Assembly (NCBI GenBank): GCA_905236205.1
Contig: CAJOPF010000107.1
Coordinates: 1 to 32,888 of the forward strand
Direction of reading: 5' to 3'
DNA from: Candidatus Gastranaerophilales bacterium
GTDB taxonomy: Bacteria; Cyanobacteriota; Vampirovibrionia; Gastranaerophilales; Gastranaerophilaceae
DNA: 32,888 bases
Made by a program: the position numbers and the translations under genes
In this document: piece after piece, positions 7,063-15,064 of the stretch
Numbering within the stretch: position 1 is the stretch's first letter
How the letters are laid out: each line of letters opens with the position of its first letter
Notes under the pieces: model-generated
What the model saw: only the letters and a program-made list of their open reading frames with translations
What the model was told of the DNA's origin: nothing
Databases searched by the model: none

Positions 7063-8196
7063 ATGAAAAGAAAAATAAGTATAATCGGTTCAACGGGTTC
7101 TATTGGTACACAAACTCTTGAAGTAATTGAAAAATTAAAAGATAGATTTGAAATTATTGCGCTTGCAGGGGGTTCAAATATTGAACTTTTAAACAAGCAA
7201 ATTGAAAAATTTAGACCTAAGTATGTTTGTTCTGCTGTAAAAACGGAGAATTTAGTACCTCAGGGGGCAAAAGTTTTATTCGGCGATGAAGGTTTGGAAG
7301 AAATTTGTTCAAATACTGAAAATGACTTAATTGTTGTTGCAGTTTCAGGTAAAATCGGTTTAAAGCCTACACTTAAAGCCATAGATAACAAAATTGATGT
7401 TGCTCTTGCCAATAAAGAAACTCTTGTAATGGCGGGTGATATCGTTATGAAACGTGCTAAAGATGCAGGTGTTAAAATTCTTCCGATTGATAGTGAGCAC
7501 TCTGCGATATTTCAATGTATTCATGGCGAATTGGATAAGGTTGACAGATTGATTATAACCGCATCAGGCGGACCTTTTCTGAATAAATCAATTGAAGATA
7601 TAAAAAATGCAACCGTTGAACAGGCTTTGGCTCATCCTCGCTGGAATATGGGAAAGAAGATTACTGTTGACAGTGCAACTTTGATGAATAAAGGGCTTGA
7701 AATTATTGAAGCTCACCATTTATTTTCTATGGATTATGACAATATAAACGTTGTAGTTCATCCTCAAAGCTATATACATTCCGCTATTGAATACAAAGAC
7801 GGAAGTATTTTGGCTCAAATAGGTCTTCCAAGTATGCATCTTCCTATTCAATATGCAATATGTTATCCTGAAAGACCTGAGGGCATTAAATCGCGTAGTT
7901 TTAGTTTTGTGGATGCTCAAAAATTTGAGTTTATGAAACCTGATTTTGAAAAATTCCCTTGTCCTGCTCTTGCTTACGAGGCAGGAAGAACTGGCGGAAG
8001 TGCAACAACTTGCCTAAATGCCGCTAATGAAGAAGCTGTTTATGCCTTTTTAGACGGCAAAATTACATTGTATGATATCTATACAACGGTTGAGAAAATC
8101 TATCGCAAGCATGATGTTGTAAAAAATCCGAATATTGATGAAATTTTTGAAATTGATAAAGAAATAAGATTAAAAACAAAAGAACTTTTTAACTAA
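7063..8196 (+). CDS. dxr: 1-deoxy-D-xylulose 5-phosphate reductoisomerase
   Basis: From the ATG at 7063 the protein has 377 residues and begins MKRKISIIGSTGSIGTQTLE, the exact NADPH-binding start of DXR. Catalytic landmarks are NKETLVMAG, the metal-binding DSEHSAIFQC, ASGGPF and HPRWNMGKKITVDSATLMNK. It converts DXP to MEP, the committed step of the non-mevalonate isoprenoid pathway; ispF of the same pathway is at 12072-12551. A TTG at 7042 and an ATG at 7045 are in frame, but they would overlap the TATAAT at 7048-7053 and add residues not seen in the family. The stop is shared with the convergent gene (CTAA at 8193-8196). Confidence 0.95.
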   Translation: MKRKISIIGSTGSIGTQTLEVIEKLKDRFEIIALAGGSNIELLNKQIEKFRPKYVCSAVKTENLVPQGAKVLFGDEGLEEICSNTENDLIVVAVSGKIGLKPTLKAIDNKIDVALANKETLVMAGDIVMKRAKDAGVKILPIDSEHSAIFQCIHGELDKVDRLIITASGGPFLNKSIEDIKNATVEQALAHPRWNMGKKITVDSATLMNKGLEIIEAHHLFSMDYDNINVVVHPQSYIHSAIEYKDGSILAQIGLPSMHLPIQYAICYPERPEGIKSRSFSFVDAQKFEFMKPDFEKFPCPALAYEAGRTGGSATTCLNAANEEAVYAFLDGKITLYDIYTTVEKIYRKHDVVKNPNIDEIFEIDKEIRLKTKELFN

Positions 8197-9347
8197 ACTT
8201 CAAACGGGTCACGTTCTTTGTAGTAATTTGTTTTCTTTTTAAGCTTATCATTTTTCTTTTTAACTTTATCAGGAACGTTTTTATAGGCATTATCTATTGA
8301 TACTTTAGAAAGAGTTTTCTTAGTTCTTCTGTCGCAGAAAGTAAGCCAAAAACTTCTGTTGATGTTGTCTACCGAAAACGAAATTCTTCCTGCAACCCTG
8401 TCACCAGGCTTTATTTGTTTAAACATTAAATTTGTATCACCGAAAATTGAAGGGTGAAAGATACTGTTGTAATCGTTTATAAGCGCCAAATCCATGCCTG
8501 ACAGTGTCAGATTTGTCATATTTGTTATGGATAGTGTTAGTGTAATAGTATTTGCTTCTCCGAACGGATCTTTTTCGTGAACAACATTTGTTATCTTAAT
8601 TGTTAGTCCAGGGTAATTTACTTCATGTTGTTTCAGCGCTGTATCTTTATATACAGGCAAACTCATTTTTGAATTTATTTTTACTCTTATTTCATCCCCA
8701 GGGGAAATAAGCACATCTTTACCTTTTCTCCAAAGAGACATACCTAATCCGACAGTTCCGCCTATTGCGGCTCCGCCCATTACAGTATAGCCTTGAGATG
8801 CAATTGCAGCTTCAATTCCGAATAAGTTTAATGCCAATAAACCACCTATTGCTCCACCTGCTGCAGTATATCCCACGTCTGTTGCAACAATTTTTCCTGC
8901 TTCTACAATAGGATGCATTCTTGTGGACATTTTTCCTTCTATTGGAATTTCTCTGCCGTCAGGAGTTACAAGGTAATCAAAATCTAAAGAAATATATCCG
9001 TTTCTTCCAAGTCTTTTTGCTTCGGATTGTTCTTTTATAATCCCATGTGCGAGAGTTCCCTTCGGTAATAATACTCCGCTGTCACCCGATACATCACTTA
9101 CAACTTCCGCAAAAAACTCATCGCCTTCAATTGCAAATGTACCGTCTATTACTTGTGAAACGGTCATTTTTATAATATCTTTTTCATCAAGAATTTCTAC
9201 TTGTCCTGTAAAAAGTTCGGATTGGTCTTGTTTAGTGGTATCGTACTTTTCCGCATGCCCTTTTATTGTGTCTGCAAAAACAAGACTTGAATTAAACAGG
9301 CAAATGATTAAAATGAACTTTGCAATATATAATCTATACTTGTACAT
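8193..9347 (-). CDS. Exported protein of unknown function with glycine-rich hydrophobic centre
   Basis: I do not recognise the 384-residue product. A signal peptide is clear (residues 1-25, ending LVFA before DT). Residues about 70-150 form a beta-rich part with GVLLPKGTLAHGIIKE and YISLDFDYLVTPDGREIPIEG, loosely like the pore-forming VirB10/TrbI type of small barrel. Residues about 165-210 are a Gly/Ala-rich zipper-like hydrophobic segment (YTAAGGAIGGLLALN and GGAAIGGTVGLGMSLW). Residues about 245-355 look like an immunoglobulin-like, DUF4352-type sandwich (LTLSITNMTNLTLSG, KPGDRVAGRISFSV). The tail is Lys-rich. It is probably in the periplasm or outer membrane. It shares its stop tetranucleotide with dxr. 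Confidence 0.6.
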   Translation of the reverse strand: MYKYRLYIAKFILIICLFNSSLVFADTIKGHAEKYDTTKQDQSELFTGQVEILDEKDIIKMTVSQVIDGTFAIEGDEFFAEVVSDVSGDSGVLLPKGTLAHGIIKEQSEAKRLGRNGYISLDFDYLVTPDGREIPIEGKMSTRMHPIVEAGKIVATDVGYTAAGGAIGGLLALNLFGIEAAIASQGYTVMGGAAIGGTVGLGMSLWRKGKDVLISPGDEIRVKINSKMSLPVYKDTALKQHEVNYPGLTIKITNVVHEKDPFGEANTITLTLSITNMTNLTLSGMDLALINDYNSIFHPSIFGDTNLMFKQIKPGDRVAGRISFSVDNINRSFWLTFCDRRTKKTLSKVSIDNAYKNVPDKVKKKNDKLKKKTNYYKERDPFEV

Positions 9348-9353
9348 ACAAAC

Positions 9354-9382
9354 ATTTTATACTCTTTTTTATAAAATTTCCA
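9354..9382 (-). promoter_or_regulatory. Predicted leaderless promoter of the exported-protein gene
   Basis: On the minus strand TGGAAA (9382-9377), 17 bases, TAAAAT (9359-9354), then exactly 6 bases to ATG at 9347. No Shine-Dalgarno is visible before the ATG. The -35 is a 4 of 6 match. Confidence 0.42.
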
Positions 9383-9428
9383 TTTGTAAACATTCGTTGC
9401 ATAAAATTTAAAAAATATTATTTTTTAG

Positions 9429-9456
9429 TACAATAAAAATATAGAGAAATAAGGAG
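9429..9456 (+). promoter_or_regulatory. -10 box and ribosome binding site of the nucleoside transporter gene
   Basis: TACAAT (9429-9434) is the best -10 and the only plausible -35 is weak (TTTAAA at 9407-9412). A strong AAGGAG (9451-9456) sits 11 bases before ATG 9468. This gene therefore has a conventional leader, unlike its divergent neighbour. Confidence 0.45.
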
Positions 9457-9467
9457 TTTTTAATTAA

Positions 9468-10748
9468 ATGAGTAATTTTATTGCAATTATCGGAATGTTT
9501 GTTTTACTTGCTTTAGCTTTTGCTATGTCAAATAACAAAAAGGCAATCAATTACAAAACGGTAGGTGTTGGTTTTGCTTTGCAAGTGTTATTCGGTATTT
9601 TTATATTTAAAGTACCTGTCGGACAACAAATATTTTTGTGGATTGGTCGAGGAATTGAAAAATTGCTGGAATTTGCAAATGTAGGCGGTAAATTTGTTTT
9701 CGGACACCTTTTGGATGCAGAACAATTGCAAATGGCATTTGGTAAGCAGGCTGCAGTTCTTTTTTCTGTACAGTTAATTAGTGCGACAATTTTCATGATG
9801 ATGATTGTAAATATCTTGTATTACTACGGAATAATGCAGCGCATAGTTACAATCCTCGGTAAAGCAATGAATAAAATAATGAAAGTAAGCGGTGCAGAAG
9901 CTCTTTCAAACGTTGCAAGTGCGTTCGTTGGTCAAGTTACCGCTCAAATTATGATTAAACCTTATTTGGCAAAATTAACACGTTCTGAGTTGCTAGCTTC
10001 AATGGCAGGTTCTATGGCTTGTACATCAGGTGCTATGATGCCTGTGTATGCTATGATGGGTATTCCTATTGAATATGTTTTAGCTTCTGCTGTTATGGCT
10101 ATTCCTGGGGCTTTGGTTATGACTAAATTGGTTTATCCTGAAACTGCAACTCCTGAAACAATGGAAAATATCAAATTGAGCAAAAGAAAAACTCATTCAA
10201 ACGTTTTTGATGCTATTGCTTCAGGTGCTTCTGAAGGTATGATGGTTTCTCTGAACGTTATTGCCATGCTGCTTGCGATTGTTGCTTTAATTGCGATGAT
10301 TGATTATGTCTTAGCAGCGTGCGGCGGATTTATATACAATGTCTTTCATTTGACAGGACCTGTTTGGGGTTTTGATTTCCCTCACTTGTCATTAAAAATG
10401 ATATTGGGTAAATTCTTTGCTGTATTTGCTTGGCTTATGGGTACACCTGTTAAAGATATTTTTGATGTCGGCGGTGTTATCGGTTTGAAAATTGTTTCAA
10501 ACGAAGTTTACGGTTATACAGACTTAATCGCAATTAAAGACATAATTTCAAATAAAGCATTTGTAATTACATCTTTTGCTATTTGTTCTTTTGGTAACTT
10601 CGGTTCTATCGCAACTCAAATCGGTGCAATTGGCGGACTTGCTCCTAACCAAAGAAAAAATATTGCAAGACTTGGTATGAGAGCTTTAATATGCGGTACT
10701 TTCACTTGCTTTATGTCAGCTTGTATCGCAGGAATTTTAGTCGGCTAA
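9468..10748 (+). CDS. NupC-type concentrative nucleoside transporter
   Basis: A 426-residue inner-membrane transporter of the CNT family, close to the usual bacterial length of about 400. The N-terminal helices contain NYKTVGVGFALQVLFGIF and KVPVGQQIFLWIGRGIEKLL. Core CNT motifs follow: FVFGHLL (about 77-83), GQVTAQIMIKPYL (about 153-166), EGMMVSLNVIAMLLA and, near the C-terminus, GNFGSIATQIGAIGGLAPNQRKNIARLGMRAL (given only as a landmark at about residues 375-405, shortened in interpretation to the GNFGSI and GGLAP motifs). CNT proteins import nucleosides with sodium or protons. It is a single-gene unit with its own ribosome binding site and a strong terminator. Nucleoside salvage also appears in hpt at the right end. 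Confidence 0.92.
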   Translation: MSNFIAIIGMFVLLALAFAMSNNKKAINYKTVGVGFALQVLFGIFIFKVPVGQQIFLWIGRGIEKLLEFANVGGKFVFGHLLDAEQLQMAFGKQAAVLFSVQLISATIFMMMIVNILYYYGIMQRIVTILGKAMNKIMKVSGAEALSNVASAFVGQVTAQIMIKPYLAKLTRSELLASMAGSMACTSGAMMPVYAMMGIPIEYVLASAVMAIPGALVMTKLVYPETATPETMENIKLSKRKTHSNVFDAIASGASEGMMVSLNVIAMLLAIVALIAMIDYVLAACGGFIYNVFHLTGPVWGFDFPHLSLKMILGKFFAVFAWLMGTPVKDIFDVGGVIGLKIVSNEVYGYTDLIAIKDIISNKAFVITSFAICSFGNFGSIATQIGAIGGLAPNQRKNIARLGMRALICGTFTCFMSACIAGILVG

Positions 10749-10766
10749 GAAAATTTTATAACAACA

Positions 10767-10800
10767 AAAAAGAACCTCATTATCCAATGAGGTTCTTTTT
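10767..10800. terminator. Strong, probably bidirectional rho-independent terminator
   Basis: A perfect 15-base inverted repeat (10767-10781 and 10786-10800) with an ATCC loop has an A-run on its left arm and a T-run on its right arm. It can end transcription of the nucleoside transporter on the plus strand and of the 52-codon gene on the minus strand. Confidence 0.9.
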
Positions 10801-10816
10801 GTTATTGAAATCTTAA

Positions 10817-10975
10817 TTATGCATTGAAAGCTGTTTCTGTGCTGCCTTGAGCGTTTCCGCCAAAGTTGTCAAAAATTGAATTTACAAAAGCAACTTGTGG
10901 TTGATTTTGTTCTACATATTTGTCTTTCTTTGCATCTATTGCATTTACTGAACCTAAAGCGTTAATTGAATCCAT
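10817..10975 (-). CDS. Small 52-residue protein of unknown function
   Basis: A 52-codon frame beginning MDSINALGSVNAIDAKKDKY and ending STETAFNA, then TAA. It is supported by a near-ideal ribosome binding site, AGAGGAG at 10984-10990, about 8 bases before the ATG, and by a terminator shared with the transporter just downstream. The composition is polar and Asn/Ala/Gln-rich, with no signal peptide, membrane segment or cysteine; a hydrophobic patch (PQVAFVNSIFDNFGG) lies at about residues 28-40. It has 145 bases upstream for its own promoter (weak TTGTTT/TAATAC on the minus strand). I recognise no family. Conserved syntax rather than homology supports the call. Confidence 0.68.
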   Translation of the reverse strand: MDSINALGSVNAIDAKKDKYVEQNQPQVAFVNSIFDNFGGNAQGSTETAFNA

Positions 10976-11120
10976 TTTAAAATCTCCTCTGTGTTAAATA
11001 TCTCTTACTCTTATATAAAGTATTTTTGTTTTAAAAAATTGCAGGCATGTATTAAAATGTGAAGTTTTGTAAACAAAAATTTATTAAAAATATGGCTGCT
11101 TACCTTATATATAGCTGTTT

Positions 11121-11699
11121 TTACTGTTTTAATAATTCGTCTTCAACAAGTAAGCATATTAAATGTCCCAGTGTCATTTGTGCTTCCTGAATATTTGGAG
11201 TTTCTGACGAAGGTATTTTTATTAAGACAGTACAAATATTATCCATTGCACAAGGTTTTTCTCCTGTAAGTCCAATGGTTATTAGCTCCATTTCGTTCGC
11301 AATATTTATAGAATCAATTATATTCTTTGAATTACCTGACGTTGAAAGAGCAAAAAGAACATCTCCTTTTTCTCCGATTGCTTCAATTTGTCTTGAGAAC
11401 GCTTTATCATAGCTGAAATCATTTGAAAGAGCTGTTATTAAAGCATTATTTGAGGTTAATGACAGTGCATTAAATGCGTGTCTGTCCTTGTAGAATTTTG
11501 AAACAAATTCTGTTGCAAGGTGGTCGCAATCGCTTGCTGAACCTCCGTTGCCTACAAATAAAATTTTATTACCGTTTTTAAGTGCAATTACTATTTTTTT
11601 GCTTATATCTTCAACGGTTTTTAAAATATCTTCGTTTTGTAGGATTTTTTCTTTTGTTGTTATTGAATTTTTAATGTATTCTTTTATTTTATTTTTCAT
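11121..11699 (-). CDS. gmhA: Sedoheptulose 7-phosphate isomerase (GmhA-type SIS domain)
   Basis: A 192-residue single SIS domain, the normal GmhA length. The substrate loop FVGNGGSASDCDHLATEF (about 48-65) carries the metal-ligand His and Glu of GmhA, and STSGNSKNI (about 118-126) is the phosphate loop. NIQEAQMTLGHLICLLVE (about 168-185) supplies the Gln and His ligands. The enzyme makes D-glycero-D-manno-heptose 7-phosphate for LPS core or S-layer glycans, in line with the lpt genes. The other heptose genes are not in this window. It is the last gene of the seven-gene operon and overlaps gloA by 11 bases. A SIS enzyme of another sugar pathway is possible but less likely. Confidence 0.88.
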   Translation of the reverse strand: MKNKIKEYIKNSITTKEKILQNEDILKTVEDISKKIVIALKNGNKILFVGNGGSASDCDHLATEFVSKFYKDRHAFNALSLTSNNALITALSNDFSYDKAFSRQIEAIGEKGDVLFALSTSGNSKNIIDSINIANEMELITIGLTGEKPCAMDNICTVLIKIPSSETPNIQEAQMTLGHLICLLVEDELLKQ

Positions 11700-12072
11700 T
11701 ACTTTTCTCTATCAGTTCTATTTCATTTCCGTCAGGGTCTTTTACAAATGCAATTTTTGTACCGCTAAAAATAACAAACGGTTCATAAAGGTATTCGTAG
11801 TTTAGTTTTTTTAGTTTTTCCGTAAATTCATCTAAAGATGAAACTGAAAAAGCAAAATGACCGAAAGCGTTTCCGTTTGTGTAGCCGTCTTTTGGCGTTT
11901 CGTCATTGAAGGTTAATTCAATTTGTGCAGTATGTTCTTCGTCTTCCAAAAAATACAATTCGCAGTCATCAAGACGTTTTTTCTTTACGACAGTCATATT
12001 TAATAAATTTTGGTAAAAATCAAGTGATTTTTGTAAATCTTTTACCCTAATCATAGAGTGTAAAAATTTCAT
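11689..12072 (-). CDS. gloA: Lactoylglutathione lyase-like VOC protein (glyoxalase I)
   Basis: A 127-residue two-module VOC protein matching glyoxalase I closely: MKFLHSMIRVKDLQKSLDFY (metal ligand His5), QIELTFN (Glu ligand), FGHFAFSV (His ligand) and DPDGNEIELIE (Glu ligand). All four metal-binding residues are present. It detoxifies methylglyoxal as a thiol hemithioacetal; the thiol used here is unknown. The start overlaps the ispF stop (TAATG at 12072) and the stop overlaps gmhA, so it is translated as part of the operon. Confidence 0.88.
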   Translation of the reverse strand: MKFLHSMIRVKDLQKSLDFYQNLLNMTVVKKKRLDDCELYFLEDEEHTAQIELTFNDETPKDGYTNGNAFGHFAFSVSSLDEFTEKLKKLNYEYLYEPFVIFSGTKIAFVKDPDGNEIELIEKSNEK

Positions 12073-12551
12073 TACGTATCCTTTCTTAGTGTAACGACAG
12101 CTTGAGCTTCAATAGCTTTTTTTTCGCCTGCTGCGTCCATATTTTCGTTAGTTTTTGCTTTTATTGATATTAAGTTTATATCAATCATAAGTGCTTGTGC
12201 AAGTGTTTCACGCATTTTTGGTATATAAGGTTTCATTTTTGGTTCCTGAACTATTATGTTACAGTCGATATTGTTGATTGTGTATCCTTCATCGTTTATT
12301 AAATTCATGGCTCTTTTTAACAATAAAATACTTGAAATGTTTTTGTATTCATCGTCTGTGTCGGGAAAATGAGTTCCTATATCACCCAAAGCTAATGCTC
12401 CAAACATTGCATCTATTATTGCATGAATTAACACATCTGCATCCGAATGTCCTACAAGTCCTTTTTCATAAGGTATTTTTATTCCCCCGATTATCAAATC
12501 TCTGTCGTAATCGAGTTTATGAATATCATAACCCAGTCCTGTTCTAAACAT
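12072..12551 (-). CDS. ispF: 2-C-methyl-D-erythritol 2,4-cyclodiphosphate synthase
   Basis: 159 residues from the ATG at 12551. A GTG two codons upstream is possible, but the ATG has AAGG at better spacing and gives the family start MFRTGLGYDIHKL. Zinc ligands Asp and His (GYDIH) and His (VGHSDADVLIHA) are present, as are GALALGDIGTHFPD and the C-terminal KAKTNENMDAAGEKKAIEA block. It forms the cyclic diphosphate of the MEP pathway, whose Dxr is encoded at 7063-8196. IspD is not visible, although the two are often adjacent or fused. The first 8 bases overlap the HAD gene. Confidence 0.95.
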   Translation of the reverse strand: MFRTGLGYDIHKLDYDRDLIIGGIKIPYEKGLVGHSDADVLIHAIIDAMFGALALGDIGTHFPDTDDEYKNISSILLLKRAMNLINDEGYTINNIDCNIIVQEPKMKPYIPKMRETLAQALMIDINLISIKAKTNENMDAAGEKKAIEAQAVVTLRKDT

Positions 12552-13347
12552 TTGCACCTTCTTTTATATAAGTTTCAACGGCTTTAACAAAGCCGTCATT
12601 TTCTATGGTATCCGTTACAAAATCAGCAATTTTTTTTAGTTCTTCAGTTGCGTTGCCCATTGCAACTTTAACTCCACCTGACATAAGCAGTTCCAAATCA
12701 TTGTTGTGGTCGCCTATTGAAAGAGTTTCTTCTTTTGTTATTCCGTAAAAGTTTTGAATGCATGCCAGTCCGTCGCCTTTTGTAGCTTCCGTATGGCAAA
12801 CTTCGCAGAAGAAGTCCGTTGATTTTACTATATACAATTCAGGAAAATCTTCCTGTAATTTATTGGTTATCATTGTAACTTTGTCTGCATTATCATAATC
12901 AATGAATAATATTTTATTTACATTATTAAGTTTAATTGAATTAAACGGCTGAATGTTGAACGGTATGTGCTGATGACTTGCATATTTACGGGTAAATTCG
13001 TTTTCCTTTTCCACATACAATTCATCATTCATGTATAAATTTATATGTATATCTTGTTTCAAGCCCCAGTCTAAAATCCTTTTTGTTGTTTCATTAGGTA
13101 TATATCTTTCATATAAAATCTGTTCTTTATTTCTTACAAGTGCACCTTGATATGAAACTATCGGAGTTGTTAAGCCGAGTTCGTCTGCTATTTTTTGAGC
13201 GGACTTGTGCATTCTGCCCGTTACAAGAACAACTTTTATTCCGCTTCTGTCTAAATTATGGATACAGTCAATTACTGATTGATTAAATTCTCCGTTGTAT
13301 TTTAGTATTGTGCCGTCTATGTCTGTTGCAACAAGTTTTATTGTCAT
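12544..13347 (-). CDS. Cof-type HAD-IIB family phosphatase
   Basis: A 267-residue HAD hydrolase. Motif I is TDIDGT (Asp9 and Asp11), motif II VTGRMHKSA, a Lys in motif III (EATKGDGLACIQ) and motif IV GDHNNDLELL. A class IIB alpha/beta cap occupies about residues 85-190. These enzymes dephosphorylate sugar phosphates or cofactors such as FMN; the substrate cannot be fixed here. The ATG has GAGGG five bases upstream, placed inside the Nudix gene's last codons, so translation is coupled to it. Confidence 0.87.
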   Translation of the reverse strand: MTIKLVATDIDGTILKYNGEFNQSVIDCIHNLDRSGIKVVLVTGRMHKSAQKIADELGLTTPIVSYQGALVRNKEQILYERYIPNETTKRILDWGLKQDIHINLYMNDELYVEKENEFTRKYASHQHIPFNIQPFNSIKLNNVNKILFIDYDNADKVTMITNKLQEDFPELYIVKSTDFFCEVCHTEATKGDGLACIQNFYGITKEETLSIGDHNNDLELLMSGGVKVAMGNATEELKKIADFVTDTIENDGFVKAVETYIKEGANV

Positions 13348-13348
13348 T

Positions 13349-13882
13349 TTATCCCTCTATTTTGTATGCTCTGAGTAATGCACACAGCGTTTTTGAATCG
13401 TTTATTTCTCCGTTTTTAATCATTTTGAAAATATCATTTATATTATATTCCAAGGCTTGTATAATTTCACCCTCGTCAGGGTTGGGTTTTGTGAAGGTTA
13501 AATCTTTTGCGTGATATAAATATAATTTTTCATCACAAATTCCCGGTGTTGTGTGTATGTATCCTAAAGACTTCCAACTTTTTGCAACGTATCCTGTTTC
13601 TTCTTCAAGTTCTCTTGGTGCTGCGTCATCAGGATTTTCACCGTATTCAAGTTTTCCTGCGGGAAGTTCAAGTGAGACTGATTTCAGCGGATAACGAAAT
13701 TGTTTTACCATTAAGATAATGTCTTTGTCTTTTTCTGCAACAATTACAACTCCGCCAGGGTGTCTTATAACTTCTCTGAAACTTTTATGCCCGTCAGATG
13801 TTTCTATGTCGTCATAATCAACGAATACGACTTTTCCGTCATAAACCCGTTTTGTTGATAATGTTTTTTCCGTAAATTCCAT
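13349..13882 (-). CDS. Nudix hydrolase, ADP-ribose pyrophosphatase type
   Basis: A 177-residue protein with a complete Nudix box at 76-98 (G, then E seven on, REL at 90-92 and EEETGY), preceded by ELPAGKLEYGE as in ADP-ribose pyrophosphatases of the NudF type. The N-terminal beta-rich part contains HPGGVVIVAEKD. It probably hydrolyses ADP-ribose or related nucleoside diphosphate sugars, a house-cleaning role that suits its neighbours (HAD phosphatase and glyoxalase). AAGGA lies 6 bases before the ATG. Confidence 0.9.
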   Translation of the reverse strand: MEFTEKTLSTKRVYDGKVVFVDYDDIETSDGHKSFREVIRHPGGVVIVAEKDKDIILMVKQFRYPLKSVSLELPAGKLEYGENPDDAAPRELEEETGYVAKSWKSLGYIHTTPGICDEKLYLYHAKDLTFTKPNPDEGEIIQALEYNINDIFKMIKNGEINDSKTLCALLRAYKIEG

Positions 13883-13892
13883 TTATATTCCT

Positions 13893-15062
13893 TTATAGTG
13901 CTGTAATAATTGATTTAATATTTTCATCTGTGACATTTTCCAGTGCATAGTTTTTGTCATTTTGTGATAATTGATTTAATGATTTTATAACTTCAACCGA
14001 TTTTAAAATTAAAGTTTGGTTTTTTGCTGCAAGCAAAGGTCTTACGATTTCAGCATTTTTGATTAGTTCAAGTCCGCTAAAAACAAAATCGCTGTTTTCA
14101 TTTATTTCTGATTGTATGAAATTGTCTAAATTGTCATCTATGTTTGTATTAAGCAATTCCTTTATTGCATAAACTTCGTCTTTTGTATTTTTATCTTCGT
14201 CAAATAAGTATTCGTCGTTTTCTGTCAGCTGATTAAATTTGTTTTTTGCTGTGAGCAATATTATTGCATTTTTTGCATTTGGTTCCGAATAAATAAGATT
14301 TTCAAAAACTTCATAAAGTTGAAATGTAAAAATATTGCTTAGCGGTATAATTTCACCTAAGCCTTGTAAAATATTATTTATTGCAAGCAGAGTATTTTCA
14401 CGATGTTCTGTATTCAATAGGTCTAAAAAACTCTCCATATAGCCTATTTCACTTGCTATGTATTCAGATACGGAAGATTTTTTCATTGTTTCAAAAATTT
14501 TGTTGATTGCATTTTTTTCACCGTATGCTGATAAAAATTTTACGGAAGACAAAACTTCAAAATCATCATCCGAATTTAGTTTGCTGTATGCTTCGTCAAT
14601 GCAGCTTTTTTCGCCCAATGCAGATAAAGCGGTTGCACTGTTGTATGCAAGAGCCTCATTATCAGAGTAGGCGTATGTTTTTAAATCTTCAATAATATTT
14701 TCATTTTTTATAAATGAAAAATATTTTGCAGCATAAGTTTTTTGATTTTCACTGCCGTTTTTTATAAAATCAACCATTTTATTTTGAATATCATTATCAC
14801 CGTATTTTGCAAGTGTTTCTGCAATAAATGTGTCATAGAAAGGTGAATAATATTCCAAAAAGTTTAAAAGATTTTTATAATTATCACAGTTACAAGCTTG
14901 TTTAAGTCTTTTTGCCGCATTTTGTTTTATGAAATCAAACAAAAAATCATCTTTTGAAATCAATTCTTCAAAAGCTTTAACGTCAGCATTATCAATAATA
15001 TGGGCAGCAGCTTGCTCATATTCATTCTTATTTTTACCCGTAAGTTGCTTTATTAAGTCCAT
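13893..15062 (-). CDS. HEAT-repeat-like helical protein of unknown function
   Basis: A 389-residue, all-helical, acidic and Asn/Lys-rich protein. Repeating helical pairs are visible, for example AAKYFSFIKNENIIEDLKTY, YNSATALSALGEKSCIDEAY and SVKFLSAYGEKNAINKIFE, spaced about 31-35 residues apart in the middle third, as in HEAT repeats. There is no signal peptide, membrane helix or catalytic motif. It starts two bases after the SLOG gene stop without a good ribosome binding site, so it probably relies on coupling. A scaffold or protein-interaction role is inference. A second, unrelated-looking HEAT-type protein is encoded at 27173-28810. Confidence 0.72.
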   Translation of the reverse strand: MDLIKQLTGKNKNEYEQAAAHIIDNADVKAFEELISKDDFLFDFIKQNAAKRLKQACNCDNYKNLLNFLEYYSPFYDTFIAETLAKYGDNDIQNKMVDFIKNGSENQKTYAAKYFSFIKNENIIEDLKTYAYSDNEALAYNSATALSALGEKSCIDEAYSKLNSDDDFEVLSSVKFLSAYGEKNAINKIFETMKKSSVSEYIASEIGYMESFLDLLNTEHRENTLLAINNILQGLGEIIPLSNIFTFQLYEVFENLIYSEPNAKNAIILLTAKNKFNQLTENDEYLFDEDKNTKDEVYAIKELLNTNIDDNLDNFIQSEINENSDFVFSGLELIKNAEIVRPLLAAKNQTLILKSVEVIKSLNQLSQNDKNYALENVTDENIKSIITAL

Positions 15063-15064
15063 GA

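Noticed and set aside
12278-12547. 89-codon plus-strand ORF opposite ispF
   Set aside because: Low-complexity Leu/His/Arg translation antisense to a highly conserved enzyme gene.
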